Origin: Pontibacter deserti
GTDB lineage: Bacteria; Bacteroidota; Bacteroidia; Cytophagales; Hymenobacteraceae
DNA: 64,000 bases
Assembly: GCF_023630255.1 (NCBI RefSeq)
Contig: NZ_JALPRS010000003.1
Span: 1-64,000, forward strand
Direction of reading: 5' to 3'
Position numbers and translations under genes: made by a program. Below are positions 26,730 to 35,282 of this stretch, piece after piece. The stretch's first letter is position 1, and every line of letters begins with the position of its first letter. The notes below the pieces were generated by a model. It was not told the DNA's origin. It did not search any database and saw only the letters and a program-made list of their open reading frames with translations.

Positions 26730-27638
26730 TTAAAACAATTCACCCTGCATAGGCTGTACATACTTCTTTGGCACCTTCAGATCCAGACCACATGTTTTAT
26801 TCAGCTTTTCGATCAGGTAAATAGCCAGATCAGGCGCTAACGTGTTGTCGGGCTCATGCACAAAGAAGTATAGCTGCTGCAGCCCATTATCAAACCAATG
26901 CTTCAGTCTTTCTACCCAGGCATCAATGCGGGTATAGTCTGTTGGGTGCAGGCCGTTGCCTACAAAACGTACCATAGCTGATGGGGTAGTCAGGCGCATG
27001 TGCAGCACATCGCGTCGTCCGGCTACATCTGTTAGTACCGTACCTACGCCATACTTTTCCAGCACCTCAAACAGCTCCAGGCTGGCTATGTTATCAACAA
27101 ACCATTCGGGGTGGCGCAGCTCTACAGCTACTGGTATGGTTTCAGGAATAAACTTCAGGAACTCTTCGAGGTCAGGTAACTGGTCCGGGCCGAAATATGG
27201 CGGTAACTGCAAAAATGAGCATCCCAGGTTATCTTCCAGTCCGGCAATAGCTTCGCAGAAGGTAGCAGTTATACTTTGCGTACTGCGCAGGGCACTCTCG
27301 TGGCTGATGAGTTGCGGAAACTTTGGGCAAAATTTGAAGCCTTTCGGCACCGAGTTACGCCAGCGCTCTATTGTTGTATCGCCTGGTATATGGTAATGGG
27401 TACTGTTAAGCTCGATAGTGTTGAATTGTTTGGCATACCATAACAGTGAATCTTTCTCGCGCATGGTAGCCGGGTATATACTTCCTATCCAGGATTTGTT
27501 TACCCAAACCGGTAATCCAATGTATACTTCGGGCTTGCTGTCTTGTTTATGGGCTTGCAACAAACGCTGAGTATCAGGATGATCTGACGGTAGTGTAAAA
27601 TCTACGTGGTCTATGTTCTGTAATTTCCCGAAATCCAT
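26730..27638 (-). CDS. DUF72 domain protein
   Basis: This 302-residue cytoplasmic protein has the DUF72 hallmarks: SWIGSIYPATMREKDSLLWYAKQFNTIELNSTHYHIP at about 50-90 and GFKFCPKFPQLISHESAL, then a TIM-barrel-like pattern (FLQLPPYFGPDQ, VELRHPEWF). The family is widespread (E. coli YecE) and structurally related to TIM-barrel enzymes, but no reaction is established. It is a single gene with a long spacer on the downstream side filled with repeats. Confidence 0.92.
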   Translation of the reverse strand: MDFGKLQNIDHVDFTLPSDHPDTQRLLQAHKQDSKPEVYIGLPVWVNKSWIGSIYPATMREKDSLLWYAKQFNTIELNSTHYHIPGDTTIERWRNSVPKGFKFCPKFPQLISHESALRSTQSITATFCEAIAGLEDNLGCSFLQLPPYFGPDQLPDLEEFLKFIPETIPVAVELRHPEWFVDNIASLELFEVLEKYGVGTVLTDVAGRRDVLHMRLTTPSAMVRFVGNGLHPTDYTRIDAWVERLKHWFDNGLQQLYFFVHEPDNTLAPDLAIYLIEKLNKTCGLDLKVPKKYVQPMQGELF

Positions 27639-27895
27639 GTTCTGCTTAGTATACTGGTTTTATACGCTGATAAGCTCAAGGTTGTGCCAACGTATGAAAT
27701 TATGCTGTTATGAAAATATTTTGATAATTTTTTTATTGTACTTTCTCCCGATTTAATTTATTAAAATAAGCCTATACTTGCATAAAACGCACTTTTCGCA
27801 TTATAGCCCTTATAGCAACTTTGCACCCTAGCCTGTATCCCCCTACATCTCTCGGGCAATATTAGCGTAAAAGGCTTCGTTTAAAAAATTATTCG

Positions 27896-27903
27896 TAAAT
27901 TTG
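27896..27903 (+). promoter_or_regulatory. Candidate -7 element upstream of rlpA
   Basis: TAAATTTG fits the Bacteroidota -7 consensus TAnnTTTG, 23 bp before the rlpA start codon. No good -33 element lies at the usual spacing. Confidence 0.4.
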
Positions 27904-27926
27904 CTGTTTCACCAACAATTAGTATT

Positions 27927-28580
27927 ATGATATATAATAGAAAGTGCATCCTCTTAACAGTAATCATTTTTCTATTTATCGGCTTAGGCCAAGTAACAGT
28001 AGCACAAGAAAACACTCAAACCCAAACCGGATCTGCCTCCTGGTACGGAAGTAAATACCACGGCAGAAAAACCAGCAGCGGCGAACGTTATAACAAGAAC
28101 GACATGACCGCGGCACACAATACACTTCCTTTCGGCACAAAGGTAAAAGTAACCAACCTCGCCAACAACGAATTTGTAGTAGTACGCATCAACGACCGTG
28201 GCCCGTATGTTGGCAAACGCATTATTGATGTATCGGAAGTAGCCGCCAGAAAACTTAGCATGCACAGCGCTGGTGTAGCACAGGTAAAAGTTGAGGTCGT
28301 AGAATTAGATGGCAAATCCATTGCCGCTGGCGAACCTATCAGACCAAACCTGTTTACCATACAGCAAGGTGCCTTTGCCTCACAGGAGCTTGCCTTAGAG
28401 CAAACCAAAAAGCTGAAGGAATTCGACAAGAATCTGCCTGTGGAGCTGAAAGAAGAAAAAGTGGAAGGCAAAAAAGTATACCAGGTACGCATTGGCAGTT
28501 TCGAAAGCCGCCAACACGCCGAAGCATTTAACGACCTCCTGAAAGAAGAAGACCTGGAAGGCCTGGTAAGAGAATCTTAA
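27927..28580 (+). CDS. rlpA: RlpA-family septal ring lytic transglycosylase with SPOR domain
   Basis: This 217-residue protein has a signal peptide (IIFLFIGLGQVTVAQ) and no lipobox cysteine. A double-psi beta-barrel at about 34-120 carries GSASWYGSKYHGRKTSSGERYN and VVRINDRGPYVGKRIIDVS, the RlpA catalytic region. A C-terminal SPOR domain at about 140-217 (FTIQQGAFASQELALEQ ... YQVRIGSFESRQHAEAF) binds denuded peptidoglycan at the division site. RlpA cleaves glycan strands lacking stem peptides in characterised species. Confidence 0.93.
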   Translation: MIYNRKCILLTVIIFLFIGLGQVTVAQENTQTQTGSASWYGSKYHGRKTSSGERYNKNDMTAAHNTLPFGTKVKVTNLANNEFVVVRINDRGPYVGKRIIDVSEVAARKLSMHSAGVAQVKVEVVELDGKSIAAGEPIRPNLFTIQQGAFASQELALEQTKKLKEFDKNLPVELKEEKVEGKKVYQVRIGSFESRQHAEAFNDLLKEEDLEGLVRES

Positions 28581-28601
28581 CAGTTAATTACATATTTTGA
28601 G

Positions 28602-28632
28602 AATGCGGCATCTAACAGGTGCCGCATTTTTG
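28602..28632 (+). terminator. Rho-independent terminator of rlpA
   Basis: Stem AATGCGGCA-tctaacagg-TGCCGCATT followed by TTTTGTTTT, 21 bp after the stop codon. Confidence 0.9.
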
Positions 28633-28797
28633 TTTTATAGTCTTTTGTAAGCAATTGTGACTTAATATAGTTTATCAGGCAATTCGTCTATAGTTGTGGT
28701 TGGTTAAGCTTGTTTGGCGGGTATTTGCTTTGAAAAGTATTGATATATACTTATACTTAGTTACCCAAATTATTAAACTTTAACCTGACCTTATACT

Positions 28798-30444
28798 TTG
28801 AAAAGACGAAATTTCCTCGAACTATCGGCGCTGGGGCTTGGGGGCTTAATGTTGCCTTCTATTCCTGTGTTCGGTGATATTATAGCACCGGAGCGGGCGC
28901 TTGAGACGGTAGACGTTGCCCTTAAAAAACGTCTGGCCGATGTTGCCTTAAACACAGCCAAGTCTAAAGGTGCTTCTTATGCCGATGTGCGCATTGGCCG
29001 CTACCTGCAGCAATATGTGTTTACCCGCGAAAAACAGGTGCAAAATATTGTAAATGCGGAGTCTTATGGCGTGGGTGTGCGCGTACTGGCCAATGGCACC
29101 TGGGGCTTTGCCGCTACTTCTGATGTGTCGGATAAAGGTATAGCCAAAGCTGCCGAACAGGCTGTTGCCATTGCCAAAGCAAACTCCAAATTGCAGAAAG
29201 AACCTGTGCAGTTAGCCCCTGTAAAAGGCTATGGTGAGGTAAGCTGGAAAACACCGATCGAGAAAAATGCCTTTGAGGTGCCGGTAGGCGAGAAAGCCGA
29301 TCTATTGTTAACTGCCAACGCCAAAGCGATGGAGAATGGAGCCAACTTCGTTAACTCTGCCTTGTTCCAGATAAATGAGCAGAAATATTTTGCCTCTACC
29401 GATGGCTCTTACATCGATCAGGACATCCACCGCATCTGGCCAAACTTTACAGTAACTGCCGTTGATAAAGCATCCGGTAAGTTCAGAACCCGCGAAGCAC
29501 TAAGCGCGCCGATGGGCATGGGCTACGAGTACATGATACCAAAGGCATCTGAAAAAATTAAAGGACCGGAAGGCACAGGCCTGATGGGTTACCGCTATGC
29601 CTACGACATGCTGGAAGATGCCACCTTGGCAGCCAAGCAGGCCCGTGCAAAACTAACTGCAAAATCTGTAGCAGCCGGTAAGTATGACCTTATACTTGAC
29701 CCGAACCACTTGGGTCTAACTATACACGAATCGGTGGGTCACCCGCTGGAACTTGACCGCGTACTGGGCTATGAGGCTAACTATGCCGGTACCTCCTTCG
29801 CTACGTTGGATAAGTGGAGAGCCAAGAACTTTAAGTATGGCTCTGATAAGGTGAACATCTTCGCAGATAAAACGCAGAAAGGTTCGCTTGGCTTAGTTGG
29901 CTGGGATGATGAAGGTGTAAAAACCAAGCAGTGGGACTTGATAAAAGATGGTATACTTGTAAACTACCAGGCTATCCGCGACCAGGCGCACATCATCGGC
30001 GAGAAAGAATCGCATGGTTGCTGCTACGCCGACAACTGGAGCTCAGTACAATTCCAGCGCATGCCAAACGTATCGCTGGCACCAGGCAAAGCTAAAATGA
30101 ATGTAGACCAACTGATTTCCGGTGTAGACAAAGGCATTTACATTGCCGGCCGTGGCTCTTATTCTATCGACCAGCAGCGCTATAACTTCCAGTTTGGTGG
30201 CACGGTGTTCTATGAGATCAGCAAAGGCAAAATTGTTGGCATGCTGGAAGACGTGGCTTATCAGAGCAACACTCAGGAATTCTGGAACTCTTGTGCCGGC
30301 TCCTGCGACGAAAGCGATTACCGCCTGTTCGGTTCGTTCTTCGACGGCAAAGGCCAGCCAAGCCAGGTAAGTGCGGTATCACATGGTTCTGCCCACACCC
30401 GCTTCAACGGCGTGAACGTGATCAATACAGCGCGAAAAATCTAG
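28798..30444 (+). CDS. TldD-like metalloprotease with a Tat-type signal
   Basis: This 548-residue TldD/PmbA-family protein begins with TTG: an in-frame TGA lies nine bases upstream (28786-28788), so no earlier start is possible. The first residues MKRRNFLELSALGLGGLMLP form a twin-arginine-type signal (RRNFL followed by a hydrophobic run), unlike E. coli TldD, which is cytoplasmic. The zinc motif is HESVGH (His310, Glu311, His315), the HExxxH of TldD. The C-terminal half has YIAGRGSYSIDQQRYNFQFGG. TldD/TldE complexes degrade unfolded peptides and mature modified peptides. The partner gene is 30 bp downstream. Confidence 0.9.
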   Translation: MKRRNFLELSALGLGGLMLPSIPVFGDIIAPERALETVDVALKKRLADVALNTAKSKGASYADVRIGRYLQQYVFTREKQVQNIVNAESYGVGVRVLANGTWGFAATSDVSDKGIAKAAEQAVAIAKANSKLQKEPVQLAPVKGYGEVSWKTPIEKNAFEVPVGEKADLLLTANAKAMENGANFVNSALFQINEQKYFASTDGSYIDQDIHRIWPNFTVTAVDKASGKFRTREALSAPMGMGYEYMIPKASEKIKGPEGTGLMGYRYAYDMLEDATLAAKQARAKLTAKSVAAGKYDLILDPNHLGLTIHESVGHPLELDRVLGYEANYAGTSFATLDKWRAKNFKYGSDKVNIFADKTQKGSLGLVGWDDEGVKTKQWDLIKDGILVNYQAIRDQAHIIGEKESHGCCYADNWSSVQFQRMPNVSLAPGKAKMNVDQLISGVDKGIYIAGRGSYSIDQQRYNFQFGGTVFYEISKGKIVGMLEDVAYQSNTQEFWNSCAGSCDESDYRLFGSFFDGKGQPSQVSAVSHGSAHTRFNGVNVINTARKI

Positions 30445-30474
30445 TCTTTCACCATCAATTGAGAATTAATTAAC

Positions 30475-31791
30475 ATGGCAATATTAAGTAAAGAAGAAGC
30501 ACAGGCTATACTTAAAAAAGCGCTTGCTTATTCAAAGGCTGATGAGTGTGAGATTACGCTCAACGGCAACAATGGCGGCAACATCCGCTACGCAAATAAT
30601 GCAGTATCTACGAGTGGTGCCGAAGAGAACACATCGCTGGCTGTGGAATCGCGGTTTGGCAAACGCTCTGGTGTGGCAACTATAAATGAGTTCGATGATA
30701 AGTCGCTGGAAAAAGTGATTCGTCGTTCGGAAGAGATTGCGCGCCTTGCACCGGAAAGCCCGGAGTATGTAGAAATGCTGGGTCCGCAAACTTACATCAC
30801 TACCAAAGAACATTTCGATACAACAGCTAAAATAGACCCTGCTTACAGAGCGGAGGCTGCTGCTAAAAGTATAGCTGCTGCATCTGCTAAAAACCTGTCG
30901 GCGGCAGGCTTCCTGGAGCACTACACCAGCTTTGTGGCTAAAATGAACAACAAAGGTTTGTTCGCTTACCATCCATCTTCTGTTGTTGACTTCTCGGTAA
31001 CGATGCGCACCGAGGATGGTACCGGCTCTGGTTATGTAACCCAGGACTTCTCTGACGCAAGCAAACTGGATACTGGAAAAGCCTCTGAAATAGCTGCTCA
31101 AAAGGCTGCCAACTCTAGAAATGCAAAAGCACTGGAGCCAGGCAAGTATACGGTTATCTTAGAACCAGCTGCCTCTATAGATCTGCTGCAAAACATGTTC
31201 TTTAATATGGACCAGCGTAACGCCGAAGAAGGCCGCAGCTTCCTGAGCAAACCAGGTGGCAAAACCAAAATCGGTGAGAAACTATTGGATGAGCGCATTA
31301 CTGTTTACTCTGACCCAACTAACCCGGAAGTGCCATCTTCTCCGTTTGCTGGTGATGGCCGTCCGCAGCAAAAAGTAACCTGGATAGATAAAGGCGTTGT
31401 TAAAAATCTGTACAACTCACGTTTCTGGGCGGGCAAAACCAACAGCAAATCTATACCTGCACCGGGCAATGTAATTATGGAAGGCGGCACACAGTCGCTG
31501 GAAGATATGATCAAGAGCACTAAGCGGGGCATACTTGTTACACGTTTGTGGTATATCCGCTCCGTAGACCCACAAACACTGCTTTACACCGGCCTTACCC
31601 GCGACGGTACTTTCTACATCGAAAACGGCAAGATCATGTACCCGGTTAAGAATTTCCGTTTCAACGAGAGCCCGGTTATTATGCTCAACAACCTGGAAGC
31701 TTTAGGTAAACCGCAACGCATCAACGGCAGCCTTATTCCGCCAATGAAAGTGCGCGACTTTACCTTCACCAGCTTATCAGATGCTGTATAA
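30475..31791 (+). CDS. PmbA/TldE-like protein
   Basis: This 438-residue protein of the same superfamily lacks the HExxxH motif and is shorter, so it should be the non-catalytic PmbA/TldE subunit. It starts MAILSKEEAQAILKKALAYSKADECEITL with no signal peptide. Conserved regions include NNIRYANNAVSTSGAEEN and the C-terminal GKIMYPVKNFRFNESPVIML. It lies 30 bp after the TldD-like gene, so the pair forms an operon. The mismatch between an apparently exported TldD and a signal-less partner is odd. Confidence 0.9.
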   Translation: MAILSKEEAQAILKKALAYSKADECEITLNGNNGGNIRYANNAVSTSGAEENTSLAVESRFGKRSGVATINEFDDKSLEKVIRRSEEIARLAPESPEYVEMLGPQTYITTKEHFDTTAKIDPAYRAEAAAKSIAAASAKNLSAAGFLEHYTSFVAKMNNKGLFAYHPSSVVDFSVTMRTEDGTGSGYVTQDFSDASKLDTGKASEIAAQKAANSRNAKALEPGKYTVILEPAASIDLLQNMFFNMDQRNAEEGRSFLSKPGGKTKIGEKLLDERITVYSDPTNPEVPSSPFAGDGRPQQKVTWIDKGVVKNLYNSRFWAGKTNSKSIPAPGNVIMEGGTQSLEDMIKSTKRGILVTRLWYIRSVDPQTLLYTGLTRDGTFYIENGKIMYPVKNFRFNESPVIMLNNLEALGKPQRINGSLIPPMKVRDFTFTSLSDAV

Positions 31792-31866
31792 TTGCTGATA
31801 TTTATAATTTGAATGCCGTATGCAGCCGAGCTGTGTGCGGCATTCATTTTAAAATTACGTTCAAAA

Positions 31867-32100
31867 ATGCCTACTATACTTAGGATATTTGGTTACAGGT
31901 TCTTCTTCTTTAGCAATGAAGGAAATGAGCCACCCCATATTCATATTGAGAAGGCAGAAGCCTATGCCAAATATTGGCTAGAGCCGGTAGAGCTCGCAAG
32001 TTCTTACAGCTTCAATGCAAAGGAACTAAATGAACTCCGTAAATTAGTATTAGAAAACAAATCTCTCTTTGAGCAAAAATGGCATGAGTACTTTAGCTAA
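31867..32100 (+). CDS. DUF4160 protein
   Basis: This 77-residue protein starts at the ATG at 31867 (upstream in-frame sequence is spacer). It reads MPTILRIFGYRFFFFSNEG, then EPPHIHIEKAEAYAKYWLEPV, the DUF4160 core (a strand-rich fold with HIHIxK). DUF4160 genes are usually followed by DUF2442 genes and have been discussed as possible toxin-antitoxin pairs, without clear proof. It overlaps the next gene by 17 bp. Confidence 0.88.
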   Translation: MPTILRIFGYRFFFFSNEGNEPPHIHIEKAEAYAKYWLEPVELASSYSFNAKELNELRKLVLENKSLFEQKWHEYFS

Positions 32101-32317
32101 AAAATCTACCCCGCAAGCACAGAAAGTATGGTTTACTGATGCAAAAATGTATGTGCTGTTAACTGATGGACGCGAGGTAGGTATTCCGTTAGAGTGGTTC
32201 CCCAATTTACGAGATGCCACAGAAACACAGCGTATGAACTGGAGGCTTATTGGTGGTGGCATAGGCATACATTGGGAGGAGCTTGATGAGGACCTCTCTG
32301 TTGCCGGTTTATTATAA
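32084..32317 (+). CDS. DUF2442 protein
   Basis: This 77-residue protein uses the ATG at 32084 (a TTG lies 15 bases upstream). It reads VWFTDAKMYVLLTDGREVGIPLEWFPNLRDAT, then WRLIGGGIGIHWEELDEDLSVAGLL, the DUF2442 signature. It is translationally coupled to the DUF4160 gene by a 17-bp overlap. A DNA-binding or antitoxin role is suggested for the family, not shown here. Confidence 0.88.
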   Translation: MSTLAKKSTPQAQKVWFTDAKMYVLLTDGREVGIPLEWFPNLRDATETQRMNWRLIGGGIGIHWEELDEDLSVAGLL

Positions 32318-32357
32318 TTAACTCGAGACACAGCACTCAAAACTCAGAACTCTTATA

Positions 32358-32975
32358 GTGCAACCTTTTACCTTCGTACGCCTGCAATACCGTTCCGGCA
32401 ACTGGGATACCGACCCGCGTATGCCAAGCAATTTGCTGCACTCGCTTATCCAATACACAACAGTAAAGGTAAACGAGCAGGAGAAGGTGGTATCGTTGGA
32501 GAGTGCGGAACTGTTTAATTACCCTTTCAGCTATCTGAGCGGGCACAAACTGGTGCAGTTTAACCAGAAGGAGCGGAAGAACTTTGAGACCTATGTACGT
32601 AACGGTGGCTTCGTGTTTGTAGACGACTGCAACCATGACATCGACGGACTTTTTGCCAAATCATTTGAGGAGCAGATGCGGCAGATATTTGGAGCAGGAG
32701 CGCTGAAGAAACTACCTAACAACCATAAACTATACCGTAGCTTCTTCACTTTCGAGGATGGTCCACCAACTACAAGTTTCGAGCTAAACGGCTGGGGCGA
32801 CGACCTGGTGCACGACTACCTGAAAGCAATAGAAATTAACGGCCGGATAGCAGTGCTCTACAGTAACAAAGACTATGGCTGCGAATGGGACTACGATTTC
32901 AGAAACAAACGCTGGCTGGCTGAGGACAACACCAAATTTGGCGTCAACATCATTATGTATGCGCTAACCAGTTAA
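32358..32975 (+). CDS. DUF4159 protein
   Basis: This 205-residue protein starts at GTG (32358) and reads MQPFTFVRLQYRSGNWDTDPRMPSNLLHSLIQYT, then LSGHKLVQFNQKERKNFETYVRNGGFVFVDDCNHD and a final FGVNIIMYALTS. It has a Rossmann-like, GATase-related pattern. DUF4159 genes precede moxR/DUF58 genes in Bacteroidota. The GTG start is chosen because it gives the conserved start right after upstream spacer. It is 55 bp ahead of moxR. Confidence 0.85.
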   Translation: MQPFTFVRLQYRSGNWDTDPRMPSNLLHSLIQYTTVKVNEQEKVVSLESAELFNYPFSYLSGHKLVQFNQKERKNFETYVRNGGFVFVDDCNHDIDGLFAKSFEEQMRQIFGAGALKKLPNNHKLYRSFFTFEDGPPTTSFELNGWGDDLVHDYLKAIEINGRIAVLYSNKDYGCEWDYDFRNKRWLAEDNTKFGVNIIMYALTS

Positions 32976-33030
32976 ATATGAAAGATGTGCACAGCTCCTG
33001 TGAGCGTCTGACCATACTACAAAGTATAAA

Positions 33031-34026
33031 ATGACTGAACAAGATATAAACCACCTGTTAGGCAAACTACCGCAGCTAAAGCAGGAAATACAGAAAGTAA
33101 TTGTAGGCCAGGAAGAGGTGCTCGACGAGGTACTGATTACCATGATGGCCGGCGGACATGGTTTGCTGGAAGGTGTGCCGGGCCTTGCCAAAACCTTGCT
33201 GGTACGCACGCTAAGCAATGCTATGGATTTAGGCTTCCGAAGAATACAGTTCACCCCGGACCTGATGCCTACCGATATACTTGGTACTGAAGTACTGGAA
33301 GAAGACCATGCCACCGGAAAACGCTTCTTTAAATTTAACGAAGGGCCGATCTTCTCGAACATTGTGCTGGCCGATGAGATAAACCGTACGCCACCTAAAA
33401 CACAGGCCGCGTTGCTGGAAGCCATGCAGGAGCACGAAGTAACCTATGCCGGTAAAACCTATACTTTGCCCAAGCCTTTCTTTTTGCTGGCAACCCAAAA
33501 CCCGATAGAACAGGCCGGAACGTACCCATTACCCGAGGCCCAACTCGACCGTTTTCTGCTCTACATCAAAATAAAATACCCAACCGAGCAGGAGGAGCTA
33601 AACATACTTTCCAACACCACCGGTACGCGCCAGGCACAGGTACAGCCTATAGTTACCGGTGAAGAAGTAATGCTGCTGCGCCAACTGGTACGCGAGGTAA
33701 GTATAAACGAAGACCTACTAAGCTTTGTGAACCAACTCGTACGCGCCACCCGCCCCGACAGCACAACTATAGATTTCGTGAAGAACTACTGCCGCTGGGG
33801 AGCAGGGCCACGTGCCGGGCAGGCACTTATACTTACTGCCAAAGCCAGGGCGCTACTGCATGGCCGTTTTGCTGTAACTATAGATGATATTAGAACCATG
33901 GCCTACCCGGTGCTGCGCCATCGTGTGCTGGTAAACTTCGCCGCCGAAGCAGAGCGCATCACACCGGATAATGTGGTAGATGAGTTACTACAAAGTATAA
34001 AGTTGCCGAAGGCGGTGTTGGTGTAG
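33031..34026 (+). CDS. MoxR-family AAA+ ATPase
   Basis: This 331-residue AAA+ protein has Walker A in GVPGLAKTLLVRT at about 49-60, Walker B in NIVLADEINRTPPKTQAALLEAM at about 110-132, sensor 1 in FFLLATQNPIEQAGTYPLPEAQLDRF, and the C-terminal lid with YCRWGAGPRAGQALILTAKAR. MoxR ATPases act as chaperones for metal-cofactor or von-Willebrand-domain proteins, here probably the DUF58 and BatA-type products downstream. It contains several AASTATA/TATASTT heptamers. Confidence 0.96.
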   Translation: MTEQDINHLLGKLPQLKQEIQKVIVGQEEVLDEVLITMMAGGHGLLEGVPGLAKTLLVRTLSNAMDLGFRRIQFTPDLMPTDILGTEVLEEDHATGKRFFKFNEGPIFSNIVLADEINRTPPKTQAALLEAMQEHEVTYAGKTYTLPKPFFLLATQNPIEQAGTYPLPEAQLDRFLLYIKIKYPTEQEELNILSNTTGTRQAQVQPIVTGEEVMLLRQLVREVSINEDLLSFVNQLVRATRPDSTTIDFVKNYCRWGAGPRAGQALILTAKARALLHGRFAVTIDDIRTMAYPVLRHRVLVNFAAEAERITPDNVVDELLQSIKLPKAVLV

Positions 34027-34142
34027 GGTATCCAACCACCCCTGCCCCTCCTTGTTTAAGAGGGGAGTTAAAACGCTTGGCGCGGGTATCTAACCCGTAA
34101 CTTAAAGTGAATGCGAGTCTCCAAGCTCGCTTGATTAGCAAA
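34027..34142. repeat. GC-rich intergenic repeat at the accessory-gene junction
   Basis: Three small inverted repeats in a row: CCCCTCCTT-gttt-AAGAGGGG (about 34055-34075), CGGGTatctaACCCG (about 34083-34098), and GCGAG-tctccaag-CTCGC (about 34113-34130). The first resembles the AAGGAGGGG modules at 4458 and 26593. It lies between moxR and the accessory genes. Confidence 0.65.
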
Positions 34143-34151
34143 AGAAAACAG

Positions 34152-34691
34152 ATGGAAGAGACAGCAACTATAAAACTGACGGAGACAGGCACGCAGCTCC
34201 TGAAGAAGATCGTGGGGGAAAGGATCTGTTATTTCTTTACTGATAGAGTAAAAGTAGAAGCAACCGGTAGCAAGGTGCTGTACTGGGCACCGGAGTTTGC
34301 GCTTGGCCTCAAAACCAACCGCGGCGACCTGACCTTCATCAACATCAGCGCTGACTATAAACTTACGTCCGGCTCATCTACCACCTATTATGAATTTGCC
34401 ATTGAAGAAAGTAAAATGCCGCTCCGCTGCGAAAAGCTGCTGCAGTCGGGGCAGTACTCGGAGATAAAGGTGCTGTCGTCGCAGGTGCTGATGCTGGAGG
34501 TGTACCAGGACTGGAACCAGGAGTTCGACGAAACCATACACTACGACGCAGCTATCGTGCTCTACACCGACTCCCGTAAGTATATGCTAAAGGTGCGCGA
34601 AGAGCTGATCGGCGGTGTAGATATTGTACTTGATGAGGCTGCTATTGAGATGGAGTTGGTGGATTTGAAGCTGAGGCAGAGTTTGGTATAG
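34152..34691 (+). CDS. Protein of unknown function in the moxR cluster
   Basis: I chose the ATG at 34152 because the frame upstream runs through the repeat at 34027-34142. The 179-residue product METATIKLTETGTQLLKKIVGERICYFFTDRVKVEATGSK-type start is mostly beta (TFINISADYKLTSG, YYEFAIEESKMPL, HYDAAIVLYTDSRKYML), with no signal peptide, membrane segment or known motif. I do not recognise it. It lies between moxR and the accessory cysteine-rich gene, all on one strand. Confidence 0.75.
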   Translation: MEETATIKLTETGTQLLKKIVGERICYFFTDRVKVEATGSKVLYWAPEFALGLKTNRGDLTFINISADYKLTSGSSTTYYEFAIEESKMPLRCEKLLQSGQYSEIKVLSSQVLMLEVYQDWNQEFDETIHYDAAIVLYTDSRKYMLKVREELIGGVDIVLDEAAIEMELVDLKLRQSLV

Positions 34692-34694
34692 GAA

Positions 34695-34991
34695 ATGGTG
34701 AAGCTAGAATTAGATGAATATTGCCCTTGTTGTGGGTATAACACATTTGAGGGGGAAGAACGATTGCAATATATAATCTGCCCAATCTGTTTTTGGGAAG
34801 ATGATCCTATTCAGTTTGAAAAACCCAAGTTAGAAGGATGTGCAAATAAAGTTTCATTAGTACAAGCACAAGGGAACTATGAAGACTTTGGAGCTTGTGA
34901 AAGAAACATGATAAAGCATACGAGAAAGCCAAATATAGACGATAAAAGAAAGCCCAATTGGTCAGCTTATCTCCATGAGAAGAATAATTAA
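34695..34991 (+). CDS. Cysteine-rich CPCC-family protein
   Basis: This 98-residue protein has DEYCPCCGYNTFEGEE, then YIICPICFWEDDPIQFE, the CPCC domain that resembles a zinc ribbon with CPCC and CPxC pairs. Such proteins are small, cytoplasmic and found in polymorphic-toxin and phage-defence neighbourhoods, usually of unknown role. Its coding sequence is visibly A/T-richer than its neighbours. It overlaps the next gene by 17 bp. Confidence 0.8.
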   Translation: MVKLELDEYCPCCGYNTFEGEERLQYIICPICFWEDDPIQFEKPKLEGCANKVSLVQAQGNYEDFGACERNMIKHTRKPNIDDKRKPNWSAYLHEKNN

Positions 34992-35247
34992 AAGAGTAGC
35001 TATTGGTCTTGCATTAGTTCTTGTTGACTTGGCTGTGTATGCTGTCTTAGGAATAATGATGATGGCTTACGATGACTTTTATGATGAGAGTAAGGGAGAA
35101 TACTGGAGTTGGGAAAGTATGACAGACTTCGATAGAGCCGTAGTTGTAGGTTTATACTTTTGGCATTTTATCAACTTTGTTGTAGCGTGCTTTATAATCT
35201 ATAATGCTATCAGAGCATTAAACCGAAGACTTAGTTCCAACTATTAA
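34975..35247 (+). CDS. Small membrane protein of unknown function
   Basis: This 90-residue protein starts MRRIIKRVAIGLALVLVDLAVYAVLG, a first membrane segment, then a polar loop (DDFYDESKGEYWSWESMTDFDR) and a second membrane segment (VVGLYFWHFINFVVACFIIYNA). It has a basic N-terminus, so both ends probably face the cytoplasm. It overlaps the CPCC gene by 17 bp and is A/T-rich. No family is recognised. Confidence 0.65.
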   Translation: MRRIIKRVAIGLALVLVDLAVYAVLGIMMMAYDDFYDESKGEYWSWESMTDFDRAVVVGLYFWHFINFVVACFIIYNAIRALNRRLSSNY

Positions 35248-35282
35248 GATATAAAATCGATTAACCTTATAACTTATAGTCC

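Noticed and set aside
30475..31791. A second active TldD
   Set aside because: It lacks the HExxxH zinc motif and is shorter, so it is the PmbA/TldE type.
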